Below are positions 1 through 8,067 of a stretch of 64,000 nt of DNA, in pieces. The notes below the pieces were generated by a model. It did no database searches. It saw only the letters and a program-made list of their open reading frames with translations, and was not told the DNA's origin. The stretch is from Lewinellaceae bacterium (GTDB lineage: Bacteria > Bacteroidota > Bacteroidia > Chitinophagales > Saprospiraceae): assembly GCA_020636315.1 (NCBI GenBank), contig JACJYA010000021.1, positions 1 to 64,000 on the forward strand, read 5' to 3'. The translations under genes were made by a program, and so were the position numbers. Within the stretch, counting starts at the first letter, position 1; the number at the start of each line of letters is the position of its first letter.

Positions 1-471
1 CATTTCCCGCGGCGGCGCATTGCGCACGACGGTAAAGATCTTATTGAGGCGGGTAATGGCCCGGACCATGCCGGATTTCAGGAGGTTGTCGCCAATAGCG
101 ATCTCGGCGGTGGGCAGGCCGTGATCGTTTAAGAATACATTCAGAATGGCGGAGTCGAGGATGATGTCACGGTGGTTGGAAATGTAGAGGTGCGTTTGTC
201 CGGGCTCCAGGCTTTCAAGGCCTGAGCAGGTGAGCTCGTCGATCGTCTGCCGGAAGAAATGCTGCAGCCAGGGTTTAACTGCCCTGCTCTGGAATTCGCG
301 GATGGTGCTGATACTATCAACGAGCTGCAAAAGCTCCTCCTGCGGTGCTTCCGCATCTACAAAGCGCAGCATATCCAGGAACGGCTGATGCTTTTTGAGT
401 TCATTGAGCACCGGCCGGACGTCTTTATCCTGATAGGGAGCGAGGCTTTCAATGTCGAGATGTTCATCCAT
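1..471 (-). CDS. PlsC-like glycerolipid acyltransferase, N-terminal part (runs off window)
   Basis: The reading frame opens at an ATG at 471 and is open to the left edge, giving 157 codons of a longer protein. Residues 99-107 read NHRDIILDS, the histidine/aspartate block of the glycerol-3-phosphate/lysophosphatidate acyltransferase fold, preceded by a beta strand (HLYIS). The His-to-Asp spacing seen is HX5D rather than the textbook HX4D, so this is probably a divergent branch of the family. Such enzymes transfer an acyl chain to a glycerol-phosphate or related lipid acceptor at the inner membrane. The C-terminal half, including acceptor-binding motifs, is outside the window, so substrate cannot be judged. 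It is divergent from the sensor gene at 605. Confidence 0.7.
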   Translation of the reverse strand, partial: MDEHLDIESLAPYQDKDVRPVLNELKKHQPFLDMLRFVDAEAPQEELLQLVDSISTIREFQSRAVKPWLQHFFRQTIDELTCSGLESLEPGQTHLYISNHRDIILDSAILNVFLNDHGLPTAEIAIGDNLLKSGMVRAITRLNKIFTVVRNAPPREM

Positions 472-561
472 AGCTCGTAAAGATACCAAATTGCAAAAAC
501 AATTTCAGATGCCTTACGGGGGGGAAGATGTTTCAGAAAGCTTTTCACAGTCCCGGTATCC

Positions 562-577
562 GGTGATTAAAATCACC
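562..577. promoter_or_regulatory. Perfect 16-bp palindrome, candidate operator
   Basis: GGTGATT-AA-AATCACC is a perfect dyad with 7-bp arms. It sits in the spacer between the divergent acyltransferase (start 471) and the sensor/AraC gene (start about 605). A weak -7-like box (TGCTTTTG) follows at about 589-596. A dyad between divergent genes, one encoding a DNA-binding protein, suggests an operator; that role is inference. The run TTTCTTTT after it could also make it a weak hairpin terminator, but no gene ends here. Confidence 0.4.
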
Positions 578-604
578 TTTCTTTTCTCTGCTTTTGAGTA
601 ATTT

Positions 605-3600
605 TTGCCCATTAACAGAACTATTCTCGTGTTCCGGAGTGTATCATACACCACATTTGCCCAACAGGCTCTATTGATCCTGCTCACAGTATGGCCTCTG
701 ATCTTCTTTGCCCAGTCCCGGGAAATCCCTTTTCAGCATATCACCCTCGGCAGGGGCCAGGATGTCAACATGGTTTATGAGATCCTGCAGGATAAACAAG
801 GTTTCATCTGGTTCGGCACGTTCAACGGACTGGTGCGCTACGATGGCTACCGTTTCAGGCACTGGCCCTACGATCCGGAAACGAGGCATCCCCTGAAGGG
901 CAAGCGGGTCAATGGCCTGTTGGAGTCTCCTTCGGGAAAGATCTGGATCCTTTCCGGCCAGATGTTGCTTTCCTATGATCCCCGGTTGGATACGTTTTAC
1001 ACCGTCGATAACCTGGGAGGCGACTCGCTGATCCGATACCGCAATTCCCGGTACAACGAAGTTTTTTTACAGGATTCGTCGGGGGATTTGTGGCTGCGCT
1101 CCCAGCGGGGCCTTTTCCGGGTTCGGGAAAAACAGGAGGGTGGGCAGGCCTTTGAAGTGAAACACTACCAGCATTCGCCGGGGGATTCCTCCAGCCTCAG
1201 CAGCAACGTCGTCAATGCCCTGCTGTATGACAGCCGCCACCGCCTTTGGATAGGCGCCGAAAACGGGTTCAACTTTTTCGACCGGGAAAATGGCCGGATG
1301 GTGCGGCTCACACACGGCTGCAATGCCGCTGTGTCAAGCCTTTGTGAAATGGCTTCCGGCGAGATCTGGATCGGTACCCGGCAGGCGGGGCTGTGGGTGT
1401 ACGATCCTGAAAAAAATACTTTTTCCAACTATTTACCGGCTGACGGCCGGGAGGCAAAAAATGCGCTTTCCATCGCCGGAAAATGGGTCAAACAGATTGT
1501 CCGGGACGGAAAAGGGAACCTCTGGTTGCTCGCCGGTTCGGCCGAAACCCAGGTGGTGGCCCTGCAGCGGTTCGCCCCCGACAGTGGGCGGTTTGACTCT
1601 TACTTTGAGCCGTTTCCGCCGACTGGCTTGTCCAAGAACTCTGTGGCTCAAATGTTTGTCGGGGGAGATGGGCTTTTATGGGTGGCAACCGGCCTGGGCC
1701 TGAAGCGCTTTGACCCTTACCGGGAGGTGTTTGCGGACATCCGGCAAAGGGAGCCTTACCTGAAAGACTGGAGCTTGCATTATTCTTTTTACGAAAGCCC
1801 AGGCGGCAATTTGTGGATCGGCACGGTGAGCCGGGGGGTGCTGAAATATGCTCCGTCCACCGATAAATTCAGGTTCTACCCACCCCCGGATTTCGGCGGG
1901 AAAAACATTTACAGAAACTTAATTAAGTCCCTTTACGAGGACAGCCATGGATACCTCTGGAGGAGAACGGCAGCCGGCACCTTTCGGTATGCTTTCGATA
2001 AAAATGATGAGTTACAGGAAACGGCTCATTTTCCGTTTTATGCAGGCAACTTTTTTGAGGACAGCTCAGGCCGGCTCTGGATGGGGAATAAGGATGGAGT
2101 CACAGGCTTTAACCTGGAGGCTGAGGAACTCCTTCCATCATCGGTTCTTCCCAATTCGGGTGGTTTGGATAATTTTGGGATGGAGGACCGGGAGGGCTGG
2201 TTTTGGTCGGCGTCCTGGGGAAAAGGGTTGAAACGGTACAATCCGTCCACCGGAGAGGTTGTCCAATACCTGCACGAGCCCGGGAACCCACATTCCATTG
2301 GCTCGAACAATATAACGCCGGTCATGCTGGAAGACGTGGAGGGGAACCTTTGGTTCAACGGCGTCAACGGCCTGAAAAAGTACGATCTGGCGACGGGCCA
2401 TTTTACCAACTACCTGAAAGGGGTTGAAACCGTTTATTCCATCTGGGGAAGTGACAGTATTCTGTGGGCAACGACTTCCGGCCGCGGGCTGTATCGGTTT
2501 AATATCCATACCGGCGAAAGCCAATGCTATTCTCCCCAAAACGGCTTTCCAACCATTCGCCCCATCACCCCCTTCCAGGATACTCAGGGCAACCTGTGGA
2601 TGTCCAGTGATGTAGGCGTCATCCGTTTTGACCCGGTAACGGAAACCGCTCAGGTATTCGACGAATCCGATGGCCTGCCCGGTGTAGTATTTTCCTACGG
2701 CAGCTGTCAGCGGGAGAATGGAGAATTCTTTTTCCCGTTGTGGGAGGGCGGTTTCATCCGCTTCCACCCGGACAGCCTGCGGAGCGATACCATCCTGCCC
2801 CGCCCGGCCATTGTAGAATTTCAGTTGTCGAACCAGCCTGTTGAGATCGGCGCCGAAGGCTCGCCCCTTTCCCATGCCATCTGGGCAACGGAGCACCTGG
2901 TGTTGAAACACAACCAGAACAACTTCACGCTCGGTTTCACCGCCTTTCATTATGCAGCGCCCGCTCAGAACCAGTTTCTCTATAAGATGGAAGGCATTGA
3001 CGCCGCCTGGATCGATCCCGGCAGTCAGCGCTCCGTCAACTTCGCCGGCCTGGCGCCGGGCAAATACACCTTCCGGCTCAAGGCCGCCAACCATGATGGC
3101 CTGTGGAGCGAACCCGTTGCCCTGAGGATCACCATCCTGCCGCCCTGGTGGGCCGCCTGGTGGGCTTATGGCCTGTATGCCCTTCTGATCGCCGGGCTGC
3201 TCTACACCTACTACCGGTTGCAACTCCGCCGGCGCCTGGCCGAGGCGGAGGCCCAACGCCTGCGAGAGCAGTTTGCCAACCACGGCTGGTTCCGGCTCAT
3301 GCAGAACGGACAGCTTCAGTTTCACGATGAATTTCTGAAAAAGCTGAACCGGGCTTTGGAAGAAAATTACGCCGATGAAAATTTCGACATTCCCCAACTC
3401 AGTGAAGCGATGCACCTGAGCCGCGCCCAGCTCTACCGCAAGGTGAAGAACCTCACGGGCAAGCCGGTTGGGCAGGTGCTGCGCTCCTACCGCATGCGCA
3501 GGGCCAGGGCATTGCTGGAGACCACCGATCTTTCCGTCTCCCAAGTAGCTGTGGAAGTGGGCTTCAAGCACCTGCCGCATTTCAGCCGCTCTTTCCAGCA

Positions 3601-3637
3601 GGAATTTGGGGTGAAACCCAGCGAGATGCGGAAATGA
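605..3637 (+). CDS. Membrane-tethered sensor regulator: two-component-type beta-propeller, Y_Y_Y domain, TM helix, AraC HTH
   Basis: The 1010-residue product has an N-terminal hydrophobic export segment (about residues 18-36). A long series of propeller blades follows, with repeats of the form G-x-I/L-W-I/F-G-T (about 50-750). Next come a Y_Y_Y-type beta-sandwich (about 775-845), a tryptophan-rich transmembrane helix (about 848-870) and a C-terminal AraC/XylS DNA-binding domain (about 908-1010). There is no histidine kinase core and no receiver domain, so the periplasmic sensor is joined directly to the DNA-binding domain across the membrane. In Bacteroidota such sensors usually respond to glycans or other periplasmic ligands, but the ligand here is unknown. 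The start is TTG at 605; a GTG at 629 is an alternative, since the first ATG would remove the export signal. Confidence 0.85.
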   Translation: MPINRTILVFRSVSYTTFAQQALLILLTVWPLIFFAQSREIPFQHITLGRGQDVNMVYEILQDKQGFIWFGTFNGLVRYDGYRFRHWPYDPETRHPLKGKRVNGLLESPSGKIWILSGQMLLSYDPRLDTFYTVDNLGGDSLIRYRNSRYNEVFLQDSSGDLWLRSQRGLFRVREKQEGGQAFEVKHYQHSPGDSSSLSSNVVNALLYDSRHRLWIGAENGFNFFDRENGRMVRLTHGCNAAVSSLCEMASGEIWIGTRQAGLWVYDPEKNTFSNYLPADGREAKNALSIAGKWVKQIVRDGKGNLWLLAGSAETQVVALQRFAPDSGRFDSYFEPFPPTGLSKNSVAQMFVGGDGLLWVATGLGLKRFDPYREVFADIRQREPYLKDWSLHYSFYESPGGNLWIGTVSRGVLKYAPSTDKFRFYPPPDFGGKNIYRNLIKSLYEDSHGYLWRRTAAGTFRYAFDKNDELQETAHFPFYAGNFFEDSSGRLWMGNKDGVTGFNLEAEELLPSSVLPNSGGLDNFGMEDREGWFWSASWGKGLKRYNPSTGEVVQYLHEPGNPHSIGSNNITPVMLEDVEGNLWFNGVNGLKKYDLATGHFTNYLKGVETVYSIWGSDSILWATTSGRGLYRFNIHTGESQCYSPQNGFPTIRPITPFQDTQGNLWMSSDVGVIRFDPVTETAQVFDESDGLPGVVFSYGSCQRENGEFFFPLWEGGFIRFHPDSLRSDTILPRPAIVEFQLSNQPVEIGAEGSPLSHAIWATEHLVLKHNQNNFTLGFTAFHYAAPAQNQFLYKMEGIDAAWIDPGSQRSVNFAGLAPGKYTFRLKAANHDGLWSEPVALRITILPPWWAAWWAYGLYALLIAGLLYTYYRLQLRRRLAEAEAQRLREQFANHGWFRLMQNGQLQFHDEFLKKLNRALEENYADENFDIPQLSEAMHLSRAQLYRKVKNLTGKPVGQVLRSYRMRRARALLETTDLSVSQVAVEVGFKHLPHFSRSFQQEFGVKPSEMRK

Positions 3638-3798
3638 GACGCTGGTGTAAAGGTTTGAGACGGATGTTTAAACGCCTTCCCGTTTAAAAACTCACCTTAC
3701 CATTTTATATCCCTTTCAACCTGTATGGCCCCTACGGATGAACCCAACTCCCGAAATCAATGAAGCATTTTATTTTTTACACGTAAAACTCCTATCCA

Positions 3799-5067
3799 AT
3801 GAAAAAGAATTTGTACCCCATTACTTCCCTGTTGTTCCTGTTTTTGGGAATAGCGATGACGCTCGATGCGCAGGAACCCATATTTTCATTCCTCCCAATG
3901 CACCCCTTTGGTTTAAATGCTCCTCCTGGCTCCAGTACCTATGTCAAGCTGGTAGATATCGACCATGACGACATCCTTGAGGCCTTCGTGTCCCTCTCAG
4001 GGCCTGGGCCGGGAAAGGTGCACTATTATGAAAATGACAATGACAATATTAAGCCTCATTTTGTTTTTCGGGAGGCAGACCCTTTTGGTCTTTCTTACGG
4101 AAGCAGGCGTCCCTGGCAGTTTGTGGATATTGACGGTGATGGACTGCAAGAACTATTCATGAGCAGTTTTGACGCCGACAGTCCGGTTCACATGATTGAC
4201 ATCACCGAGGATGCCGTTGGTGTGCCAGATTTATCCAGTGCCCCTGTTGTGAACCCTTACGGGATTACCCTGCCGGTTTCAATCCCCAATGGAGATATAC
4301 TCGAAGCTGTCAACCCAACTTTTGTAGATATTGACAATGATGGTGATTACGATGTGTTTTTAGGAGGATGGTTTCCCAATTCTCTGGCTGATGAGAAGTT
4401 GTTTTATATGGAAAACAATGATCCATCGGAAAATGGGACTGCCCCCCGGTTCGATTCGGTTGAAACCAATCCTTTTGGGTTTGACTTTCCACTTACAGAA
4501 AAAGTTATTTTGTTCACTTTTGCCGACCTGGATAACGACAGCGACTTCGACATGTATATGAGCACCGTTCCCGGAAACGATGTTTTTTATTTCGAAAATA
4601 AAGGTACCGCAGCGTCACCTGATTTCAGCGGAGGAGTTGCTTCTAACATCCCAGCTCCATTCAGCCCTCCCGGAGGGAGCTTTCTGGATATATGCGGTGA
4701 TGGCGACCTGGAGTTGATCAATGGCTCGCTGGGGGCTGGTATTGATTATTATGAAAATATGGAGACTTACGGGGGGTGCATCACGGTCGATACTAAAAGA
4801 GAGGAGAACATTCCTTCAGCTATTATACTGGCGCCCAACCCCGTGAAGGATGAACTGCGGTTGTTCATCCGCTCCGAGGTGTTTGTAGAAAAGGCCGCCC
4901 TGCAAATATTTGACCCGGTAGGTCAATTGGTTTTTACAGAAAGGTTGGATGCAATGGGCCGGGAATCGTCGGTAACCCTCGACATCAGCCAGCTGTCCCC
5001 TGGCCTTTATTTTCTGACGATCGGCCTGGGCGAACAATCACTGGTGCGAAAGTTTGTCAAGCGGTAG
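3799..5067 (+). CDS. Secreted FG-GAP/VCBS-like repeat protein with T9SS type A sorting domain
   Basis: The 422-residue protein opens with a signal peptide ending near DAQ at about residue 26. The body has at least four calcium-loop repeats of the FG-GAP/VCBS kind, with cores DIDHDDI, DIDGDGLQELF, DIDNDGDYDVF and DLDNDSDFDMY. The last 75 or so residues have the type A T9SS layout: an APNPVKDEL opening, a beta-sandwich, and an LSPGLYFLTI motif near a basic C-terminus. This predicts export through the type IX system and attachment to the cell surface. Such propeller repeats often bind calcium or partner proteins; no enzyme motif is visible. The gene stands alone, with a palindromic spacer after it. 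Confidence 0.8.
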   Translation: MKKNLYPITSLLFLFLGIAMTLDAQEPIFSFLPMHPFGLNAPPGSSTYVKLVDIDHDDILEAFVSLSGPGPGKVHYYENDNDNIKPHFVFREADPFGLSYGSRRPWQFVDIDGDGLQELFMSSFDADSPVHMIDITEDAVGVPDLSSAPVVNPYGITLPVSIPNGDILEAVNPTFVDIDNDGDYDVFLGGWFPNSLADEKLFYMENNDPSENGTAPRFDSVETNPFGFDFPLTEKVILFTFADLDNDSDFDMYMSTVPGNDVFYFENKGTAASPDFSGGVASNIPAPFSPPGGSFLDICGDGDLELINGSLGAGIDYYENMETYGGCITVDTKREENIPSAIILAPNPVKDELRLFIRSEVFVEKAALQIFDPVGQLVFTERLDAMGRESSVTLDISQLSPGLYFLTIGLGEQSLVRKFVKR

Positions 5068-5107
5068 CTACGGATTTGCATAGCTGAAAACCTTAGAATT
5101 TTGGTGT

Positions 5108-5210
5108 TTTGACAAATCCTGTGATCTGGAGACAGTGCCTCGTGCGAAAGCCATGTGACAAGATGGAGCAGGGCTTTTTGCACAGGGCGCTGTCCACAGG
5201 ATTTGTCAAA
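5108..5210. repeat. Long imperfect palindrome of about 103 bp
   Basis: The ends are perfect 16-bp inverted arms, TTTGACAAATCCTGTG at 5108-5123 and its complement at 5195-5210. Pairing continues inward imperfectly: a GACAGTGCC-like segment near 5130 pairs with GGCGCTGTC, and GTGCGAAAGCC near 5143 pairs with GGCTTTTTGCAC. The whole stretch can therefore fold into one long hairpin. It has no poly-T tail, so it does not look like a standard terminator. It may be a non-autonomous (REP/MITE-like) element; a smaller palindrome with a TTGACAA core lies at 10960-11006. Confidence 0.6.
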
Positions 5211-5230
5211 GGAGGAGAATTCTGGCCGTA

Positions 5231-5433
5231 ATGAAATTTAAACAGATGAAATCACTACTACTCTTTCCTTTCATGGCTTTTACCTCAGTGCTGTTTGCAC
5301 AAACTTTTTCAGAATATTGTATATCAATGAAGGAACAATCAATTCAATACATTGGGCCCTGCCCAAAGGAATGTATTTTTTCAGGCTGGATGATGGCGTC
5401 TCCATAACAACGCTGAAGTTAATTGTTCTATAG
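5231..5433 (+). pseudogene. Decayed T9SS cargo gene: signal peptide plus out-of-frame type A sorting domain tail
   Basis: An ATG at 5231 opens a typical signal peptide (hydrophobic core LLLFPFMAFTSVLFAQ) whose frame ends soon afterwards at about 5402. In another frame, offset by two bases, the end of a type A T9SS domain can be read: residues WALPKGMYFFRLDDG at about 5353-5397, followed by a KLIVL-stop ending at 5431-5433. That LPKGMYF pattern matches the conserved end of type A sorting domains. The two ends lie only about 100 bp apart, so almost the whole gene body has been deleted and the join is frameshifted. No product is expected. Confidence 0.6.
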
Positions 5434-5456
5434 GGAAGGATAACCTGAAAAAGAAT

Positions 5457-5870
5457 ATGGAAAAGCATTTTAACCTGACGGATCCGGAATTCGAAAGGCA
5501 GTTCGAACATTGCGAGCTGGACCCTTCGATATTCAGCCACGAAGCCCATCTGAGGCTGGCATGGATCCACATCACCAGGTATGGAATTGAAAAGGCGCTG
5601 GAGAACATTCAGCTGCAACTACAGCAATACGTGCGGCATCTCGGAGCGGAGGACAAGTACAATACGACTCTGACCGTAGCCGCAATAAAAGCCGTTTATC
5701 ACTTTATCCTGAAATCGAAGTCCGATACCTTTGAGGAGCTCATCACCGAATTTCCCAGGCTGAAAAACAACTTCAGGGAATTGATGGGCTGCCACTATGC
5801 GATAGATATATTCAATTCTGAGAAGGCCAAAAGAAAATTCCTGGAACCCGACCTGCTTCCGTTTGACTAA
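5457..5870 (+). CDS. Conserved small protein of unknown function
   Basis: The 137-residue product is soluble, with no signal peptide or membrane segment. It is mostly helical by appearance and carries two notable blocks: SHEAHLRLAW at about residues 28-37 and EDKYNTTLTVAAIKA at about 65-79. I have the impression of a widespread uncharacterised family with an H-x-x-H-L-R-L-A-W block and a KYxxTLT block, but I cannot name a characterised member. The paired histidines and the Thr/Tyr block could form a small active or metal site, which is speculation. It lies 23 bp after the decayed T9SS gene and upstream of the tetR promoter. Confidence 0.65.
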   Translation: MEKHFNLTDPEFERQFEHCELDPSIFSHEAHLRLAWIHITRYGIEKALENIQLQLQQYVRHLGAEDKYNTTLTVAAIKAVYHFILKSKSDTFEELITEFPRLKNNFRELMGCHYAIDIFNSEKAKRKFLEPDLLPFD

Positions 5871-5936
5871 ATGGTTCCATTTGTAGTCAATTACCCCGCC
5901 TTTCTGTGTCCGAACCGAAGCCGGTTAGAAAAAAAC

Positions 5937-5967
5937 TTGCACCTTTCAAAAATCATCGCTACTTTTG
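5937..5967 (+). promoter_or_regulatory. Bacteroidota-type promoter of the tetR gene
   Basis: TACTTTTG at 5960-5967 matches the TAnnTTTG -7 box, and a TTG at 5937-5939 lies 20 bp upstream as a -33 element. Transcription would begin within the operator at 5969-5988, immediately before the ATG at 5989. Confidence 0.55.
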
Positions 5968-5968
5968 T

Positions 5969-5988
5969 AAGTAATTACTCACTTATTA
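5969..5988. promoter_or_regulatory. Candidate TetR operator, copy 1
   Basis: This 20-bp site abuts the tetR start codon and overlaps the expected transcription start. Its reverse complement matches the site at 6528-6547 in 18 of 20 positions. The core has AAGT...ACTT dyad symmetry, as expected for a dimeric repressor. Binding by the adjacent TetR protein is inferred from position and duplication. Confidence 0.6.
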
Positions 5989-6510
5989 ATGACCGACAAA
6001 AAAGAAAGCATCCTCCACGCCGCCCTCGAGCTCTTCGCTAAAGACGGGTATAACGCTACTTCCACCAACAGGATTGCGAAGCAGGCCGGCGTGTCCGAAG
6101 GCCTGATCTTCCGGCATTTCGGGAATAAGAAGGGGCTGCTGGAAGCCATAATAAAGGATGCGGAGTACAGGATCGGCCAGCTGCTTGCCCCGGTCGTTTT
6201 CGAGGATGACCCCAAAAAAGTAATCCGAAAGCTGATCGAATTGCCTTTTAGCATAGGCCCTTCGGAGTATGACTACTGGAAGCTGCAGTTCAAACTGAAA
6301 TGGGAAGAGGAGTACAACAACCCCGATAAGATGAAACCGCTGGTCGATAAGCTGGCCTGGGCATTTGCCGAACTGGGTTACGAAAACCCGGAAAAGGAAG
6401 CCGTCCTGCTCAATCAGATCATTGATGCCATCTCCACCGAGATACTTAGGGATGGCAAAGCGGCACAAGAGCCGTTCAGGGACTTCCTCGTGGGGAAATA
6501 CAAGGTTTGA
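5989..6510 (+). CDS. TetR/AcrR-family transcriptional repressor
   Basis: The protein has 173 residues, slightly shorter than usual for TetR. Residues 5-50 form the family DNA-binding domain, with the characteristic pattern ILHAALELFAKDGYNATS, then the recognition region GVSEGLIFRHFGNKKGLLEA. The C-terminal ligand/dimerisation part is helical and not diagnostic for ligand. Two near-identical inverted operators, one before this gene and one before the next, argue for autoregulation plus control of the downstream dehydrogenase. The inducer is probably a hydrophobic molecule related to the dehydrogenase substrate, which is inference. Confidence 0.9.
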   Translation: MTDKKESILHAALELFAKDGYNATSTNRIAKQAGVSEGLIFRHFGNKKGLLEAIIKDAEYRIGQLLAPVVFEDDPKKVIRKLIELPFSIGPSEYDYWKLQFKLKWEEEYNNPDKMKPLVDKLAWAFAELGYENPEKEAVLLNQIIDAISTEILRDGKAAQEPFRDFLVGKYKV

Positions 6511-6527
6511 ATTTTTTTTGTATTTAT

Positions 6528-6547
6528 TAATAAGTAAGTAATCACTT
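6528..6547. promoter_or_regulatory. Candidate TetR operator, copy 2 (inverted)
   Basis: TAATAAGTAAGTAATCACTT is the inverted counterpart of the site at 5969-5988, with two mismatches. It sits 11 bp before the ATG of the short-chain dehydrogenase, so bound repressor would block that gene as well as tetR. Confidence 0.6.
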
Positions 6548-6558
6548 TAAAAACAACC

Positions 6559-7383
6559 ATGGCTTCTAAAAAAGTAATTCTGGCCACCGGGGCCTCTTCC
6601 GGTATGGGCAAAGATGCCGCCCTGCAGCTGATCAAAGAAGGGCATACCGTTTACGGCGCCGCCCGCCGGGCTGAGAAAATGCAGGATCTGGTGGAGGCCG
6701 GCGGCCACGCCCTGCAGATGGACCTTACGGACGAGGGGCAGATAGTGGCAGGTGTGAAACAGGTGGTGGCGGAACAGGATAGAATTGACGTCCTGATAAA
6801 TAATGCCGGCTATGCCGTCTATGGGGCAATCGAAGATGTACCGATAGAAGACGCCAGAAGGCAGTTCGAAGTAAATATTTTCGGCCTGGCCCGGATCACT
6901 CAGGAGGTGCTTCCCCACATGAGAGCCCAGGGGAGCGGCAAGATCATCAATATTTCTTCCATGGGAGGCAAGGTCTATACGCCCCTGGGCGCCTGGTACC
7001 ACGCCACCAAACACGCTCTGGAAGGCTGGAGCGATTGCCTGCGCCTGGAACTGGAGCCCTTCAACATCGATGTGGTGGTCATTCAGCCCGGCATTATTAC
7101 TACCGAGTTCGGTGACGTTATGGTTCAGCCCATGGTGGACCGTTCTGCGGGAGGGCCCTACGAAAAGATGGCGCAGGCAGTGGCCCGGGCCACCCGTGAT
7201 TCCTACGAAAATGGAGGCAGCTCGCCAGCTTCCGTCATTACCGCACTCATCTCCAAAGCCATTGCCAGCCCGAACCCGAGGACGCGTTACGTGGCCGGCA
7301 AGTTTGCCAAACCTATGCTCTTCCTTCGCCGTTGGCTGAGCGACCGCATGTTTGACCGGGTGATCATGAGCCAGGTGAAATAA
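6559..7383 (+). CDS. Short-chain dehydrogenase/reductase (SDR)
   Basis: The 274-residue protein is a classical SDR. It has the nucleotide-binding TGASSGMG motif at residues 10-17, the NNAG motif at about residue 87, a catalytic Ser in NISSMGG, and the Y-x-x-x-K pair in WYHATKHALEGW. The arginines after the first beta-alpha-beta unit (AARRAEK) favour NADP(H), as usual for reductases of this group. The PGIITTEF segment is typical of the subfamily acting on lipophilic ketones or alcohols, but the substrate cannot be assigned. It is directly downstream of tetR and shares its operator, so it is probably the target of that repressor. Confidence 0.9.
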   Translation: MASKKVILATGASSGMGKDAALQLIKEGHTVYGAARRAEKMQDLVEAGGHALQMDLTDEGQIVAGVKQVVAEQDRIDVLINNAGYAVYGAIEDVPIEDARRQFEVNIFGLARITQEVLPHMRAQGSGKIINISSMGGKVYTPLGAWYHATKHALEGWSDCLRLELEPFNIDVVVIQPGIITTEFGDVMVQPMVDRSAGGPYEKMAQAVARATRDSYENGGSSPASVITALISKAIASPNPRTRYVAGKFAKPMLFLRRWLSDRMFDRVIMSQVK

Positions 7384-7539
7384 ATGAACCAAACCCAATT
7401 GATATGAGAAAAACCAACCTTTTCTACTGGCATTCTAGCTGCTGTCCGATGAGTATGGCTTTCGGTTTTTGCCTATTCCGAACCAAAAGAGCCGCAGGAG
7501 CCATCTACCCCTCCTCAGGAAGAAACCCCGAAGGAGGCA

Positions 7540-8022
7540 ATGGAAGCCTTCGACAAAATGATGGCGGTATTGACCCATAAACGTTGCGTGAACTGCCATC
7601 CGTCGGGCGACCGTCCCCGGCAGGGCGAAGACAGCCATTACCACAATTTTGGGGTGCAAAGGGGGGAAAACAACCACGGCCTGCCTGCCCTGCGGTGCCA
7701 AACCTGCCATCAGCAGGAGAACAACAACTTTTCAGGAGTACCGGGAGCACCGGAATGGAGCCTGGCGCCCATCCGTATGGCCTGGGAAGGATTGAGCCGG
7801 GTGGAAATTGCCCGGTCCATCCTCGACCCGGAAATAAATGGGGGCAGGACGCTGGAGGAAACCGTCCATCACCTGACGGAGCACGAGCTGGTGCTATGGG
7901 CGTGGGAACCGGGCGTGGACGCCAACGGCGTGCCCCGGGAAAAACCTCCGGTTCCGAAAGAGGAATACATAAAAGCCGTAAAGGCCTGGGCAGAAGCCGG
8001 AGCGCCGATACCGGAGGAGTAA
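7540..8022 (+). CDS. Di-heme c-type cytochrome-like protein, 5' end apparently frameshifted
   Basis: The readable part has 160 residues and two heme-attachment motifs, CVNCH near residue 19 and CQTCH near residue 51, so it should bind two hemes in the periplasm. The ATG at 7540 leaves no signal peptide, which c-type maturation requires. The same frame is open upstream to a TGA at 7450-7452 and reads a proline/glutamate linker like that of exported cytochromes. A possible original start is ATG 7404 in another frame; loss of one T from the run at 7466-7470 would join it to this frame. The gene precedes an iron-sulfur/molybdopterin oxidoreductase pair and may accept its electrons. Confidence 0.7.
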   Translation: MEAFDKMMAVLTHKRCVNCHPSGDRPRQGEDSHYHNFGVQRGENNHGLPALRCQTCHQQENNNFSGVPGAPEWSLAPIRMAWEGLSRVEIARSILDPEINGGRTLEETVHHLTEHELVLWAWEPGVDANGVPREKPPVPKEEYIKAVKAWAEAGAPIPEE

Positions 8023-8067
8023 GGTTGGAGAACCTTTCCATTGATCCCCTGAAAGACAGTTCTTAAG

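Noticed and set aside
2138..3580. Minus-strand frame of 480 codons opposite the sensor regulator
   Set aside because: Antisense shadow of the AraC-type sensor; no domain and no signal.
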